39,349 nt of DNA, taken from NCBI RefSeq assembly GCF_000374365.1, contig NZ_KB894154.1, positions 1 through 39,349 on the forward strand, read 5' to 3'. Below are positions 32,185 through 39,349 of the stretch, piece after piece. The notes under the pieces were generated by a model. That model did no database searches. It had not been told where the DNA came from and saw only the letters and a list, made by a program, of their open reading frames with translations. A program made the translations under genes and the position numbers. Each line of letters opens with the position of its first letter. Position 1 is the stretch's first letter. This stretch comes from Bacteroides gallinarum DSM 18171 = JCM 13658. GTDB taxonomy: Bacteria; Bacteroidota; Bacteroidia; Bacteroidales; Bacteroidaceae.

Positions 32185-32326
32185 GGGAACGGGCGTTTCC
32201 CCCGGTAGAAACTTCCGTTTCCTCTTGCGGAAACAGGAATTTCCCTTAGGGGAAACGGGAGTTCCCACGTAAGGAAACGCTCGTTCCCTCTAAGAGGAAA
32301 CGGCAACGGGCAGTGTGGAGTTTCCC
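32185..32326. repeat. Tandem array of ~22-bp hairpin units (GGAAAC-N4-GTTTCC)
   Basis: Six units start near 32185, 32207, 32229, 32251, 32273 and 32296. Each has GGAAAC (or a one-base variant), a 4-nt variable centre, GTTTCC(C) and a 5-7-nt variable linker; the last unit has a longer 18-nt centre. The period is 22 bp throughout, about two helical turns. No ORF crosses it. It is not a CRISPR because the linkers are far too short and the unit is itself a palindrome. It lies between two terminators, outside any predicted transcript. Confidence 0.8.
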
Positions 32327-32354
32327 TGTATATACCGGTCTATATATAAAAATG

Positions 32355-32393
32355 AGCCTGTCAAAGCAAGCGGACATACGGCTTTGACAGGCT
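32355..32393 (-). terminator. Intrinsic terminator after the AspT/YidE-type transporter
   Basis: Perfect 13-bp arms (32355-32367 and 32381-32393) with a 13-nt loop are followed on the minus strand by CATTTTTAT. It may also work on the plus strand. Confidence 0.8.
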
Positions 32394-32452
32394 TATAAGT
32401 TTTTCCGGAAGGAAAATAAAAGGATACCGATAAGAATATGGTAAAGTTACTG

Positions 32453-34114
32453 CTACATCATAGCCAGCAATATCATCTGTCCTGCCAGGATACGCAGGAA
32501 CATCGTCAGCGGATAAACCGTGGAATAACCTACCGACGGTGCGTCATTGCCCGATGCCTGGTTGGAATATGCCAGTGCGGGAGGGTCGGTGTTACTGCCG
32601 GCAATCAACCCCATTAACGTAAAGTAATTGATTTTACAATAAAGCCGGGCGATAATGCCGATTATCAGCAGTGGAATGGTGGTAATCAGGAAACCGTAAC
32701 CTACATACGACAATCCGCTACCTTCCACCACCGTCTGTACGAAATGCTCTCCGGCCTCTATACCTACACTGGCAAGGAAAAGGACGATACCGATTTCGCG
32801 CAACATCAGGTTGGCGCTCATGGTGGTATATGTTACGAGGCGGAGCTTATGCCCGAAGCGCCCGATAAGGATAGCCACCACTAACGGACCGCCCGCCAAG
32901 CCCAGTTTCACCGGAGTAGGCATACCGGGGAATGCAATCGGGAGGCTGCCCAGCAAAATACCTAAGAAGATACCTACGAATATGGTAACGATGTTCGGCG
33001 TATCCAGACGTTTCAGTTGGTTACCCAATACGCCGGCTACACGCTCTACCGCATCCTGCTGGCCTACCACCATTACACGGTCGCCCACCTGGAGCACCAG
33101 GTTGGGGTCGGCAAACAAGTCCATACCCGAACGGTTGATACGCGTTACATTTACGCCGTACATGCTGCGGAAATGCATGCTTCCCAACTTCTTACCGTTG
33201 ATTTCCGATTTGGTTACCAGGATACGGCGCGACACCATAGGCGTGTCCTGTTTCTCCCAGTCCACCTTGATTTCCTTACCTATAAAGGCGGTTACCGCTT
33301 CGGCATCCTCCTCGGAACATACGATGAACAACTGGTCGCCGATGCGGAATTGCGTATCTTGGTTTGGGATGCTCACATGACCCTCGTGACGGATGCGCGA
33401 GCACACGAAAGGACGTCCCAGGAAATCCTTTACCTGAATCAGTTTTTTGCCGTCGATAGCTTCGTTACGCACTTCCAGGTGCAGCATATGCGGCATGTGC
33501 TTCATGTCCGATTCCTGCGTGTTGAGTTCCTCCTCCTCTTTTTTCAGGTTGACGCGGCAGATGTAGCGCACGGCGATGATAGAGCCGATAATGCCGACCA
33601 CGCCGAGCGGGTAGGCGCAGGCATATCCCAGCGCAATGGGGTCGCCCGTATAATCCAGTTGGTTCAGTGCTTCCTGGGCAGCACCCAGACCGGGCGTGTT
33701 GGTTACGGCGCCGTATAGGATACCCACTATCATCGGAAGGTCTATACTCCCGTCGATGAAATAAATGCTTAACGCCACGACGATATTCAGTGCCACAATG
33801 CCCACGGCAAGCATATTCAGCGTCATACCCCCTTTCTTGAAAGAGGAGAAGAACGACGGGCCTACCTGCAAGCCGATACAGAATACGAATAAAATCAAAC
33901 CGAATTCGCGGATAAAGTGCAGGATGTGTGTTTCGCCTGTAAATCCGAAATGTCCCATCAGAATACCGGTAAAGAGCACGAACGTAACCCCCAGCGATAC
34001 CCCGAAAACTTTAATCTTGCCCAGCAGTACCCCCACGGAGATAACGAATGCATACAAGCATACGATATGCGCCACGGATGCCGGGTCCCAAAGAAGACTT
34101 TCTAACCAGTTCAT
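32453..34114 (-). CDS. AspT/YidE-family putative transporter with two RCK (TrkA-C) domains
   Basis: The 553-residue inner-membrane protein has two blocks of membrane helices (residues ~12-180 and ~370-553) separated by two soluble RCK-type domains. Each has the signature of TrkA-C: FVCSRIRHEGHVSIPNQDTQFRIGDQLFIV and VTRINRSGMDLFADPNLVLQVGDRVMVVG. The helical blocks carry repeated motifs GAVTNTPGLGAAQEAL and GLIAGSNTDPPALAYSNQ. Family members include aspartate-alanine exchanger AspT; the substrate here is unknown. The frame extends upstream to 34378, but a perfect promoter (34150-34180) lies in it, and MNWLESLLWDP is the usual start, so the start is 34114. Confidence 0.93.
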   Translation of the reverse strand: MNWLESLLWDPASVAHIVCLYAFVISVGVLLGKIKVFGVSLGVTFVLFTGILMGHFGFTGETHILHFIREFGLILFVFCIGLQVGPSFFSSFKKGGMTLNMLAVGIVALNIVVALSIYFIDGSIDLPMIVGILYGAVTNTPGLGAAQEALNQLDYTGDPIALGYACAYPLGVVGIIGSIIAVRYICRVNLKKEEEELNTQESDMKHMPHMLHLEVRNEAIDGKKLIQVKDFLGRPFVCSRIRHEGHVSIPNQDTQFRIGDQLFIVCSEEDAEAVTAFIGKEIKVDWEKQDTPMVSRRILVTKSEINGKKLGSMHFRSMYGVNVTRINRSGMDLFADPNLVLQVGDRVMVVGQQDAVERVAGVLGNQLKRLDTPNIVTIFVGIFLGILLGSLPIAFPGMPTPVKLGLAGGPLVVAILIGRFGHKLRLVTYTTMSANLMLREIGIVLFLASVGIEAGEHFVQTVVEGSGLSYVGYGFLITTIPLLIIGIIARLYCKINYFTLMGLIAGSNTDPPALAYSNQASGNDAPSVGYSTVYPLTMFLRILAGQMILLAMM

Positions 34115-34149
34115 AGTACCTTTGATATGTTGCTTTTTAAAATTTTGCG

Positions 34150-34180
34150 CAAAATTACTTAATAAAGAGAATGTAACAAA
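34150..34180 (-). promoter_or_regulatory. Promoter of the AspT/YidE-type transporter gene
   Basis: On the minus strand TTTG (34180-34177), a 19-bp spacer and TAATTTTG (34157-34150) match the consensus exactly, 35 bp before the start codon. Confidence 0.85.
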
Positions 34181-34336
34181 GGGTTTGCCTTTCTTTTTAT
34201 ACTGCCGGCTTTTTTTGTAATACCAACTTTGCAAAAACGAGGTGTGTGCAGGGGATATGCCCGGAATAAGGGCGGACATAATGCTGTTCGCAGGTGCAAT
34301 TTTCCCTAAAAAACCTTTTTGTTTTAAGTATTTCAG

Positions 34337-34344
34337 TATATTTG
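34337..34344 (+). promoter_or_regulatory. Promoter -7 box of mutA (TATATTTG)
   Basis: TATATTTG lies 56 bp before the mutA ATG. The nearest TTTG upstream is only 15 bp away, so the -33 element is weak. Confidence 0.55.
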
Positions 34345-34400
34345 CAAGTCCCTTGATGACAAAATGAATACTATTCATCTATTTTAATTATAAATAAACT

Positions 34401-36260
34401 ATGGCAGACAGTAAAGAAAAACTCTTCTCGGACTTTTCTCCAGTTTCTACGGAACAGTGGATGGAGAAAGTAACCGCAGACTTAAAAGGCGCGGACTTTG
34501 AGAAGAAGCTCGTTTGGAGGACGAACGAAGGATTCAAGGTGAAACCTTTCTATCGCATGGAAGACCTCGAAGGTTTAAAGACCACGAATGCGCTCCCCGG
34601 TGAGTTCCCATACCTCAGGGGAACGAAGAAAAACAACAACGAATGGTTCGTCCGCCAGGAAATAAAGGTGGAATGCCCTGCGGAAGCCAATGCCAAAGCA
34701 TTGGACATCCTGAATAAGGGCGTCGATTCGCTCTCTTTCCGCATAAAGGCCAAAGAGTTGAGTGCAGAGTATATCGAAACTTTGCTGAAAGACATCTGTG
34801 CGGAATGCGTGGAACTGAACTTCTCCACCTGTCAGGGGCATGTGGTAGAGCTTGCCGGGCTTCTCGTGGCTTATTTCAGGAAGAAAGGCTATGACCTTAC
34901 GAAGTTGCAGGGCTCTATCAACTACGACTATTTCAATAAGATGCTGGCTAAAGGGAAGGAAAAAGGCGATATGGCAGCTACTGCCAAAGCCCTGATTGAG
35001 GCAGTGTCCGCCCTTCCGGAATACCGCGTACTGAATGTAAATGCGCTGACGCTGAACAATGCGGGTGCATATATCTACCAGGAGTTGGGATATGCGCTGG
35101 CTTGGGGCAACGAATACATGAGCTGCCTGACGGATGCCGGACTGCCGGCGGCACAGGTAGCTAGGAGAATCAAGTTCAACTTCGGCATCAGCTCCAATTA
35201 CTTCCTCGAAATTGCGAAATTCCGTGCAGCCCGTATGTTATGGGCCAATATCGTGGCATCCTATGATGCGGAGGACAAGTGCGCTGCCAAGATGCGGGTA
35301 CATGCGGAAACTTCCACCTTCAACCTCACCCTGTTCGATGCACACGTAAACCTGCTGCGTACACAGACCGAGGCGATGAGTGCAGCCCTTGCAGGCGTCG
35401 ATTCGATGACGGTCGTTCCGTTCGACAAGACTTATGCCGTACCCGATGAATTCTCCGAACGCCTGGCGCGCAACCAGCAATTGCTGCTGAAAGAAGAATC
35501 CCACTTCGATAAGGTAATAGACCCGGCCGCCGGTTCTTATTACATCGAGAACCTCACTGTGGCTATTGCCAAGCAGGCATGGGATTTGTTCCTCGCGGTG
35601 GAGGAAGACGGCGGTTTCTATGCGTCGGTAAAATCGGGAAAGGTACAGGCAGCCGTGAACGAAAGCAATACAGCCCGCCATGCGGCCGTTGCCAAGCGTA
35701 AGGAGATATTGCTGGGAACCAACCAGTTCCCCAACTTCAACGAAAAGGCAGGCGACAAGAAGCCGTTGGAGGCCACATGTTGCTGCGGCGGACACAATAC
35801 ATGCGAAAAGGATGTTCCTTCGTTGAACTTCGACCGTGCGGCGAGCGAGTTCGAGGCATTGCGCCTGGAAACGGAAGCATCCGGCAAGCGCCCGAAAGCG
35901 TTTATGCTGACTATCGGTAACCTGGCTATGCGCCAGGCACGTGCGCAATACTCTTGTAACTTCCTGGCTTGCGCCGGATATGAAGTGGTTGACAACCTCG
36001 GTTTCCCGACCGTAGAAGAAGGTGTGGAGGCTGCAATGGCGGCTAATGCCGATATCGTGGTTCTCTGTTCCAGCGATGACGAATATGCGGAATATGCCGT
36101 TCCTGCGTTCAAGGCACTGAATGGCCGCGCCATGTTCATCGTGGCCGGTGCTCCCGCTTGCATGGACGAGCTGAAGGCGGCAGGTATCGAGAACTTCATC
36201 CATGTTCGTGTCAACGTTCTGGAAACACTGAGAGAATTCAATAAGAGATTACTTAAATAG
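34401..36260 (+). CDS. mutA: Methylmalonyl-CoA mutase, small (beta) subunit
   Basis: MutA pairs with MutB to interconvert succinyl-CoA and methylmalonyl-CoA, the key step towards propionate in Bacteroides. The 619-residue protein has the TIM-barrel part (e.g. NYFLEIAKFRAARMLWANIV; DPAAGSYYIENLT) and a C-terminal flavodoxin-like domain (TIGNLAMRQARAQYSCNFLACAGYEVV) lacking the DxHxxG cobalt-ligand motif, as expected for the non-catalytic subunit. A linker at ~458-468 carries a cluster Cys460-Cys461-Cys462-x2-His465-x2-Cys468 that looks like a metal site. The gene is followed by a GxxExxY cassette rather than directly by mutB. Confidence 0.96.
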   Translation: MADSKEKLFSDFSPVSTEQWMEKVTADLKGADFEKKLVWRTNEGFKVKPFYRMEDLEGLKTTNALPGEFPYLRGTKKNNNEWFVRQEIKVECPAEANAKALDILNKGVDSLSFRIKAKELSAEYIETLLKDICAECVELNFSTCQGHVVELAGLLVAYFRKKGYDLTKLQGSINYDYFNKMLAKGKEKGDMAATAKALIEAVSALPEYRVLNVNALTLNNAGAYIYQELGYALAWGNEYMSCLTDAGLPAAQVARRIKFNFGISSNYFLEIAKFRAARMLWANIVASYDAEDKCAAKMRVHAETSTFNLTLFDAHVNLLRTQTEAMSAALAGVDSMTVVPFDKTYAVPDEFSERLARNQQLLLKEESHFDKVIDPAAGSYYIENLTVAIAKQAWDLFLAVEEDGGFYASVKSGKVQAAVNESNTARHAAVAKRKEILLGTNQFPNFNEKAGDKKPLEATCCCGGHNTCEKDVPSLNFDRAASEFEALRLETEASGKRPKAFMLTIGNLAMRQARAQYSCNFLACAGYEVVDNLGFPTVEEGVEAAMAANADIVVLCSSDDEYAEYAVPAFKALNGRAMFIVAGAPACMDELKAAGIENFIHVRVNVLETLREFNKRLLK

Positions 36261-36704
36261 AACACAGAGGCACTGAGACACAGAGTCTATGACAAAAGGT
36301 GAGTATAATTCGTTAAGCGGTGAAGTAATAGGAGCTGCGATGGAAGTTCATAAAGAACTGGGGCCGGGACTGTTGGAAGCCGTTTATGAAGCTTGCCTGA
36401 TTTCTGAATTGAGAAATAAAGGATTCTGTGTAAAAAGTCAAGTAGCATTGCCTCTATATTATAAGGGACAAAAGTTAGAAAAAGAGTTCAGACTTGATTT
36501 GCTGGTAGAAGACGAGGTAATTGTTGAACTGAAAGCGGTGGACGAGCTGAAAGCTATTCACGAAGTGCAATTGGTTACTTATTTGAAATTGGCCGACAAG
36601 AAATTAGGACTACTTATCAACTTTAACGTTCCTGTCTTGATAAAAGGAGTGAGAAGACGGATAAATGGAATATTATAAACTCCGTGTCTCCGTGCCTCTG
36701 TGTT
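36261..36704 (+). mobile_element. GxxExxY cassette framed by 25-bp inverted repeats, between mutA and mutB
   Basis: The arms 36261-36285 and 36680-36704 are inverted copies with 23 of 25 positions matching. The left arm begins one base after the mutA stop codon, and the right arm begins two bases after the GxxExxY stop. Each arm contains two ACACAGAG-type octamers 16 bp apart (identical in the left arm). Similar CACAGAG/GAGACAC repeats occur beside GxxExxY genes in many bacteria, as far as I recall. This is consistent with a compact mobile cassette. No target duplication is evident, and no transposase is encoded. Confidence 0.7.
36289..36678 (+). CDS. GxxExxY family protein (predicted PD-(D/E)XK-type nuclease fold)
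   Basis: A 129-residue protein with the name-giving motif Gly27-L-L-Glu30-A-V-Tyr33 in GPGLLEAVYE. Asp70 (RLDLLVED) and Glu80-x-Lys82 (VIVELKAVDE), plus Gln94, fit a PD-(D/E)XK nuclease core. The function of the family is not established. Its codon use is more A/T rich than the strongly expressed mutA and mutB on either side, suggesting transfer. It starts 4 bp after the left inverted repeat and ends right before the other, so it seems to be the only cargo of that element. It must be co-transcribed with mutA and mutB unless the repeats act as terminators. Confidence 0.9.
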   Translation: MTKGEYNSLSGEVIGAAMEVHKELGPGLLEAVYEACLISELRNKGFCVKSQVALPLYYKGQKLEKEFRLDLLVEDEVIVELKAVDELKAIHEVQLVTYLKLADKKLGLLINFNVPVLIKGVRRRINGIL

Positions 36705-36722
36705 TAAAATAAAAGAAATGTG

Positions 36723-38870
36723 ATGAGAAAAGATTTTAAAAACTTAGATATATATGCCGCTTTCCAGCCCGCTAACGGTGCTGAGTGGCAAAAGGCTAAC
36801 GGCATCAAGGCCGACTGGAAGACTCCGGAACACATCGAAGTGAAGCCTGTTTACACCAAGGAAGACCTCGAAGGCATGGAACATCTCGACTATGCCGCAG
36901 GTATTCCGCCCTATCTGCGCGGTCCGTATTCGGTAATGTACACCCTGCGTCCCTGGACTATCCGCCAGTACGCCGGTTTCTCCACTGCCGAGGAATCCAA
37001 TGCCTTCTACCGTCGTAACCTGGCATCCGGACAGAAAGGTTTGTCCGTAGCGTTCGACCTGGCTACCCACCGCGGCTACGACCCCGACCACGAACGTGTG
37101 GTAGGCGACGTAGGTAAGGCGGGTGTGTCTATCTGCTCGCTCGAAAACATGAAAGTGCTTTTCGACGGTATCCCTTTGAACAAGATGTCCGTGTCCATGA
37201 CGATGAACGGTGCGGTGCTTCCGGTCATGGCATTCTACATCAATGCCGGCCTGGAGCAAGGCGCCAAGCTGGAAGAAATGGCAGGTACTATCCAGAACGA
37301 TATCCTGAAAGAATTCATGGTACGTAACACCTATATCTACCCGCCTGCATTCTCCATGAAGATTATCTCCGACATCTTCGAATACACCTCCCAGAAGATG
37401 CCCAAGTTCAACTCTATCTCTATCTCCGGCTACCATATGCAGGAGGCAGGCGCTACGGCGGACATCGAGTTGGCCTATACGCTGGCCGACGGTCTGGAAT
37501 ACCTTCGTGCGGGTGTTGCCGCAGGCATCGACATCGACGCGTTTGCACCGCGCCTGTCGTTCTTCTGGGCTATCGGAACCAACCACTTCATGGAAATAGC
37601 CAAGATGCGTGCCGCACGTATGCTGTGGGCCAAGATTGTGAAACAGTTCAATCCGAAGAACCCCAAATCGCTTGCCTTGCGTACGCACTCCCAGACATCC
37701 GGCTGGTCGCTGACCGAGCAAGACCCGTTCAACAACGTGGGACGTACTTGTATCGAGGCTATGGCCGCCGCTTTGGGACATACCCAGTCTTTGCACACCA
37801 ACGCGCTGGACGAGGCCATTGCGCTGCCCACCGATTTCTCTGCACGTATCGCACGTAATACCCAAATTTACATCCAGGAAGAAACTTACATCTGCAAGAA
37901 TGTAGACCCGTGGGGAGGTTCTTACTATGTAGAATCCCTTACCAACGAACTCGCTCACAAGGCATGGGAGCTTATTCAGGAAGTGGAAAAACTGGGTGGT
38001 ATGGCAAAGGCTATCGAAACCGGTATCCCCAAGATGCGTATCGAGGAGGCTGCTGCACGTACGCAGGCACGTATCGACAGCGGTTCGCAAACCATTGTAG
38101 GCGTAAACAAATATCGTCTGGAGAAAGAAGCTCCTATCGATATTCTTGAGATTGACAATACGGCCGTTCGCCAGGAGCAGATTCAGAACCTGAAAATATT
38201 GAAGGAAGGTCGCGATGAGGCTGCCGTTCAGAAGGCGCTCGAAGCCATTACCAAATGCGTGGAAACGAAGGAAGGCAACCTGCTGGAACTGGCAGTGGAG
38301 GCAGCCCGTGTCCGTGCTACGCTGGGTGAGATTTCGTATGCCTGCGAGAAGGTCGTAGGACGTTATAAAGCAGTAATCAGAACTATTTCAGGCGTGTATT
38401 CATCAGAAAGTAAAAATGACAGCGACTTCCACAGAGCCTGTGAACTGGCCGAGAAGTTTGCGAAGAAAGAGGGACGTCAGCCCCGTATCATGGTAGCTAA
38501 AATGGGGCAGGACGGTCACGACCGCGGTGCTAAAGTCGTAGCTACCGGATATGCGGATTGCGGTTTCGACGTGGATATGGGACCCTTGTTCCAGACTCCT
38601 GCCGAGGCAGCTCGCGAAGCGGTAGAGAACGACGTTCACGTAGTGGGTGTTTCTTCTTTGGCTGCCGGACACAAGACATTGGTTCCGCAGATTATCGAAG
38701 AACTCAAGAAGTTAGGCCGCGAGGATATCGTAGTCATTGCAGGCGGTGTAATCCCCGCACAAGACTATGATTTCCTTTACAAGGCCGGTGTAGCCGCTAT
38801 CTTCGGTCCCGGTACTCCGGTAGCGAAGGCTGCTTGCCAGATTCTCGAAATCTTGCTGGATGAAGAATAA
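36723..38870 (+). CDS. mutB: Methylmalonyl-CoA mutase, large (alpha) subunit
   Basis: The 715-residue catalytic subunit carries the adenosylcobalamin-dependent radical rearrangement. The N-terminal TIM barrel shows RPWTIRQYAGFSTAEESNAFYR, GLSVAFDLATHRGYDPDH and the RTHSQTSGWSLTEQDPFNN substrate loop. The C-terminal B12-binding domain has D597-G-H599-D-R-G (cobalt-ligand His), GVSSLAAGHKTLVP and VIAGGVIPAQDY. I take the ATG at 36723, preceded in frame by a GTG one codon earlier. The gene lies 18 bp after the cassette's right repeat. It ends in a strong terminator. Confidence 0.97.
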   Translation: MRKDFKNLDIYAAFQPANGAEWQKANGIKADWKTPEHIEVKPVYTKEDLEGMEHLDYAAGIPPYLRGPYSVMYTLRPWTIRQYAGFSTAEESNAFYRRNLASGQKGLSVAFDLATHRGYDPDHERVVGDVGKAGVSICSLENMKVLFDGIPLNKMSVSMTMNGAVLPVMAFYINAGLEQGAKLEEMAGTIQNDILKEFMVRNTYIYPPAFSMKIISDIFEYTSQKMPKFNSISISGYHMQEAGATADIELAYTLADGLEYLRAGVAAGIDIDAFAPRLSFFWAIGTNHFMEIAKMRAARMLWAKIVKQFNPKNPKSLALRTHSQTSGWSLTEQDPFNNVGRTCIEAMAAALGHTQSLHTNALDEAIALPTDFSARIARNTQIYIQEETYICKNVDPWGGSYYVESLTNELAHKAWELIQEVEKLGGMAKAIETGIPKMRIEEAAARTQARIDSGSQTIVGVNKYRLEKEAPIDILEIDNTAVRQEQIQNLKILKEGRDEAAVQKALEAITKCVETKEGNLLELAVEAARVRATLGEISYACEKVVGRYKAVIRTISGVYSSESKNDSDFHRACELAEKFAKKEGRQPRIMVAKMGQDGHDRGAKVVATGYADCGFDVDMGPLFQTPAEAAREAVENDVHVVGVSSLAAGHKTLVPQIIEELKKLGREDIVVIAGGVIPAQDYDFLYKAGVAAIFGPGTPVAKAACQILEILLDEE

Positions 38871-38891
38871 TAATCCGCAGGGATAAATGTT

Positions 38892-38930
38892 AAAAAAGGA
38901 CGGAATGTGTTTGCATATCCGTCCTTTTTT
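38892..38930 (+). terminator. Intrinsic terminator after mutB
   Basis: Perfect 13-bp arms (38892-38904 and 38918-38930), AAAAAAGGACGGA and its complement, give a stem with built-in T tract. It ends the mutA-GxxExxY-mutB unit. Confidence 0.95.
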
Positions 38931-38970
38931 CTTAATCTGTGTTATAAAACATACTTTTTTTCTTGGATAA

Positions 38971-39001
38971 TTTGCAAATATCTAAATAGTCCGTATCTTT
39001 G
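38971..39001 (+). promoter_or_regulatory. Promoter of the candidate small RNA
   Basis: TTTG (38971-38974), a 19-bp spacer and TATCTTTG (38994-39001) are a perfect consensus promoter. No ORF follows within the 65 bp up to a terminator. Confidence 0.85.
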
Positions 39002-39005
39002 CAAT

Positions 39006-39069
39006 GTGTTTTTCATAGTATTAGATTTAAGGTTAACAAAGGTTGGAGTACAGCGGTACTCCTTTTTTT
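39006..39069 (+). ncRNA. Candidate small RNA, about 64 nt
   Basis: A consensus promoter (38971-39001) is followed by a transcript that would start near 39006 and end at a strong terminator (stem GGAGTAC/GTACTCC at 39045-39051 and 39056-39062, then seven T). No start codon and ORF of credible length lies between. The stretch TTTTTCATAGTATTAGATTT (39009-39028 region) looks familiar from other Bacteroides intergenic regions, but I cannot tie it to a named RNA family. The IS end begins at the T tract, so it may also be a leader whose gene was displaced by the IS. Confidence 0.55.
39045..39069 (+). terminator. Strong intrinsic terminator at the IS junction
   Basis: Seven perfect base pairs with a 4-nt loop (AGCG) and seven T. 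It overlaps the first bases of the IS terminus (39067). Confidence 0.9.
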
Positions 39070-39098
39070 AGGGACATTCAGTAAATAATATAAAATCA

Positions 39099-39144
39099 GC
39101 CAACTAATTCATACACAAAATATTGCGAATTAGCTGGCTTTTTT
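39099..39144 (+). terminator. Intrinsic terminator inside the right IS copy
   Basis: Arms 39099-39110 and 39127-39138 pair with one G-U or mismatch and are followed by TTTTTT, just upstream of the transposase ATG. It corresponds to the hairpin at 185-230. Confidence 0.7.
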
Positions 39145-39212
39145 GTATCTTTAGGTATTCCCCCGCAAATAAGGTTTGAAGGCCAAAACGGGGGAAATTC
39201 CCCGACTAAGAT

Positions 39213-39349
39213 ATGGCTAAGATACAAAATATTTCCGAAATTCACCCAACTTTGGGCTTCACAGAATTTGATGTTCTGGAAAAATACCGCAAAAGTTTTA
39301 ATGAGAGTGAGCTTGGCAGGCTTCACTCAGTGTTCCCGTTTGAACGCAT
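39213..39349 (+). CDS. Transposase, N-terminal fragment (right copy)
   Basis: Starting at ATG 39213, MAKIQNISEIHPTLGFTEFD continues to the window edge for 45 codons, ending ...RLHSVFPFER. The same protein start is encoded at 116-1 with one amino-acid change (Val for Ile at residue 21). Catalytic domain not visible. Confidence 0.75.
   Translation, partial: MAKIQNISEIHPTLGFTEFDVLEKYRKSFNESELGRLHSVFPFER

Larger units (their letters stand above)
39067..39349 (+). mobile_element. IS element, 5' end only (right copy, runs off window)
   Basis: Inverted copy of 1-262. The terminus TTTAGGGACATTCAGTAAAT starts at 39067. The transposase reads out of the window. The two copies differ at several positions, so they are separate insertions rather than one sequence duplicated by error. 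Confidence 0.75.

Noticed and set aside
32185..32326. CRISPR array
   Set aside because: The regular 22-bp units look CRISPR-like at first, but each unit is itself a palindrome, linkers are only 5-7 nt, and no cas gene is in the window.
34115..34378. 88-residue N-terminal extension of the AspT/YidE-type transporter
   Set aside because: A perfect promoter lies within it, and the added part has no family resemblance.
36744..38090. 448-codon open frame antisense to mutB
   Set aside because: MutB is fully supported on the other strand; the antisense product has no known motif.
1..39349. A 39-kb composite transposon
   Set aside because: The inner region carries essential housekeeping genes (lysS, pgi, gpsA, a tRNA); the IS copies are more likely independent insertions or contig ends.

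Overview
The window is a 39.3 kb piece of a Bacteroides-type chromosome. Three things support this: many promoters of the Bacteroidota form (TTG/TTTG, about 19-20 bp spacer, TAnnTTTG), a SusC/SusD pair with a hybrid two-component system, and Bacteroides versions of housekeeping genes such as the long LysS and separate mutA and mutB. No species can be named. Both edges are cut inside outward-facing copies of the same kind of insertion sequence, so the window may be a draft contig that ends in repeats.

Layout. 1-262: 5' end of an IS. 263-797: no gene, but a patchwork of IS-end-like repeats and hairpins. 798-10849: mostly housekeeping genes on the minus strand (ung, asnA, an outer-membrane barrel plus lipoprotein pair, a HAD phosphatase, pgi, gpsA, lysS, an HU-like protein), with a tRNA-Arg(CCG) on the plus strand. 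10850-11145: a divergent control region with three 17-bp palindromes at an exact 22-bp period. 11146-12513: a MATE transporter.

12575-31160 is a glycosaminoglycan utilisation locus, most likely for heparan sulfate or heparin. It holds a serine-type sulfatase, an unassigned (alpha/alpha)-toroid enzyme, a 1346-residue hybrid two-component sensor/regulator, a lipoprotein mutarotase, an exported KdgF-like cupin, SusC, SusD, a GH88 unsaturated glucuronyl hydrolase and a PL12 heparinase III. The order SusC-SusD-GH88-PL12 matches the B. thetaiotaomicron heparin/heparan locus as I remember it (BT4660-BT4657). The model is: PL12 cleaves the chain by beta-elimination, SusC/D import the pieces, GH88 releases the unsaturated uronate, the KdgF-like cupin linearises it, the sulfatase desulfates the glucosamine part, and the sensor detects oligosaccharides and switches the locus on.

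31436-38870: a cytidylate-kinase-like protein, an intergenic array of 22-bp hairpin units, an AspT/YidE-type transporter, and methylmalonyl-CoA mutase (mutA, mutB). The two mutase genes are split by a compact 444-bp cassette: a GxxExxY-family gene framed exactly by 25-bp inverted repeats. 38931-39069: a promoter followed about 70 bp later by a strong terminator with no ORF, a candidate small RNA. 39067-39349: the second IS copy.

The most unusual items are the triple operator upstream of the HU-like gene, the 22-bp hairpin array, the GxxExxY cassette, the unassigned enzyme in the locus, the exported KdgF-like cupin, the long inverted repeat between susD and GH88, and the candidate small RNA.
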